Assembly: GCF_013340935.1 (NCBI RefSeq)
Contig: NZ_WHOS01000001.1
Location: 248,001-312,000 of the forward strand
Length of the DNA stretch: 64,000 nt
Reading direction: 5' to 3'
Origin: Azospirillum melinis
GTDB taxonomy: Bacteria; Pseudomonadota; Alphaproteobacteria; Azospirillales; Azospirillaceae
This document shows, piece after piece, positions 63,202 to 64,000 of this stretch. The notes below the pieces were generated by a model. That model did not search any database, was not told where the DNA came from, and saw nothing but the letters and a program-made list of their open reading frames with translations. How positions within the stretch are numbered: the stretch's first letter is position 1; each line of letters begins with the position of its first letter. The position numbers and the translations under genes are program-made.

Positions 63202-64000
63202 ATGTTCAACGCGCTTTCCCGCCAGCCCGACGATGCCCTGCTCGCCCTGATCGGGCTGTACAAGCAGGATCCGCGGCCGGGCAAGGTCGATCTCGGCGTC
63301 GGGGTCTACCGGGACGAGGAGGGGCGCACCCCGGTCTTCCGTGCGGTGAAAGCGGTGGAACGGCTGCTGCTCGACGGGCAGGACAGCAAGGCCTATCTGG
63401 GGCTGGAGGGCGACGCCGGCTATCTGGAGCGGTTGTGGTCGCTGGTCGGCGGAGCCGCCGAAACCAAGGTTGCCACGGCCGGCGTGCAGACCCCCGGCGG
63501 GTCGGGCGCGCTGCGGCTGGCGGCCGACCTCGTCCTGCGCGGCGGGTCGAAGCGGGTGCTGGTCGGTCAGCCGACCTGGCCGAACCATGTCGGCATCTTC
63601 GCCGCCGCCGGCCTCGAGGTTGTCAGCTATCCCTTCTTCGACACCGCCAGCCAGACCGTGCTGTTCGACCGCATGATCGCAGCGTTCGAGACGGCACAGC
63701 CCGGCGACGTCGCCCTGCTGCACGGCAGCTGCCACAACCCGACCGGCGCGCCGCTGTCGCTCGACCAGTGGAAGGAACTGGCGACGGTGCTGGAGAAGCG
63801 CGGCGTCCTGCCGCTGGTCGACCTTGCCTATCAGGGCTTCGGTCGCGGTCTGGATGAGGATGCCGAGGGGCTGCGCCACCTGATCGGGGTCGTGCCGGAA
63901 ACGCTGGTCGCCGTGTCCTCGTCCAAGTCCTTCGGCCTCTACCGTGAGCGCACCGGCGCCATCTTCGCCGTCGCCGCGGCGCCGGCCGCCGCCGACCTCG
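63202..64000 (+). CDS. aromatic/aspartate aminotransferase, class I PLP (3' end outside window)
   Basis: The first 266 residues of a TyrB/AspC-type aminotransferase. KVDLGVGVYRDEEGRTPVF at about 28-46 is the family N-terminal signature, SCHNPTGAPLS binds PLP, and the catalytic lysine is in SSSKSFGLYRERTGA (about residue 246). Aromatic specificity is suggested by its position divergent from the tryptophan-degrading kyn operon; aspartate activity is equally possible. The gene continues past base 64000. Confidence 0.9.
   Translation, partial: MFNALSRQPDDALLALIGLYKQDPRPGKVDLGVGVYRDEEGRTPVFRAVKAVERLLLDGQDSKAYLGLEGDAGYLERLWSLVGGAAETKVATAGVQTPGGSGALRLAADLVLRGGSKRVLVGQPTWPNHVGIFAAAGLEVVSYPFFDTASQTVLFDRMIAAFETAQPGDVALLHGSCHNPTGAPLSLDQWKELATVLEKRGVLPLVDLAYQGFGRGLDEDAEGLRHLIGVVPETLVAVSSSKSFGLYRERTGAIFAVAAAPAAADL

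Overview
The window is dense, high-GC DNA with short intergenic gaps and many 4-base stop/start overlaps. Gene content points to a metabolically versatile alphaproteobacterium, most likely Azospirillum or a close relative in the Rhodospirillales. The indicators are a membrane-bound uptake hydrogenase with an H2-sensing HupTUV system, NirK plus cNor denitrification, a C30-type carotenoid locus, and a dispersed palindrome of the type whose translation reads PAKAGIQ. This assignment is inferred from gene content only. I saw no rRNA, tRNA, CRISPR array or intact insertion sequence.

Layout, left half. 1-4.1 kb: an iron/copper group on the minus strand (di-heme cytochrome cut by the window edge, Tat-exported multicopper oxidase, imelysin with a Fur-like control region). 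4.2-8.1 kb: a Cys/Met-metabolism PLP enzyme, an AbrB-type transporter and a chemoreceptor with a protoglobin-like head. 8.2-12.4 kb: a TetR regulator divergent from an acyl-CoA ligase and an acyl-CoA dehydrogenase. 12.4-20.7 kb: a DUF4126 protein and a carotenoid-tailoring locus (aldehyde dehydrogenase, divergent from two CrtN/CrtI-type desaturases, an acyltransferase, a family 2 glycosyltransferase and a sulfotransferase, with successive genes mostly overlapping by 4 bases). 20.7-29.9 kb: MazG, a diguanylate cyclase, an AraC regulator divergent from an MFS transporter, and a MarR/HlyD/FUSC/DUF1656 efflux unit.

Centre, 29.9-48.1 kb: the hydrogenase island. HupT (kinase) and HupUV (regulatory hydrogenase) sense H2. 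A degenerate GGDEF-EAL protein separates them from the maturation genes hupDFGHJ-hypA and from the NtrC-type activator hoxA and nickel permease hupE. The structural genes hupSLC follow under their own promoter, then an unknown 120-aa gene and convergent hypF. Sequences closely matching the sigma-54 -24/-12 consensus lie upstream of both hupD and hupS, which fits HoxA carrying a GAFTGA sigma-54 contact loop. HupS has all six cysteines of an O2-tolerant [4Fe-3S] proximal cluster.

Right part: a type III polyketide synthase, a methyltransferase and a reductase (48.7-51.4 kb); a compact transcript-like unit with a 26-codon ORF and an exceptionally strong ribosome binding site (51.43-51.65 kb); then the NO-producing and NO-consuming enzymes nirK, mog, norD, norQ, norB, norC (minus) and norE, norF plus a 51-aa membrane protein (plus). 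The same TTGAC-N4-GTCAA box lies upstream of nirK and between norC and norE, implying one FNR/NnrR-type regulator. The window closes with the tryptophan-to-anthranilate genes kynU-kynA-kynB, divergent from an aromatic aminotransferase that is cut by the right edge.
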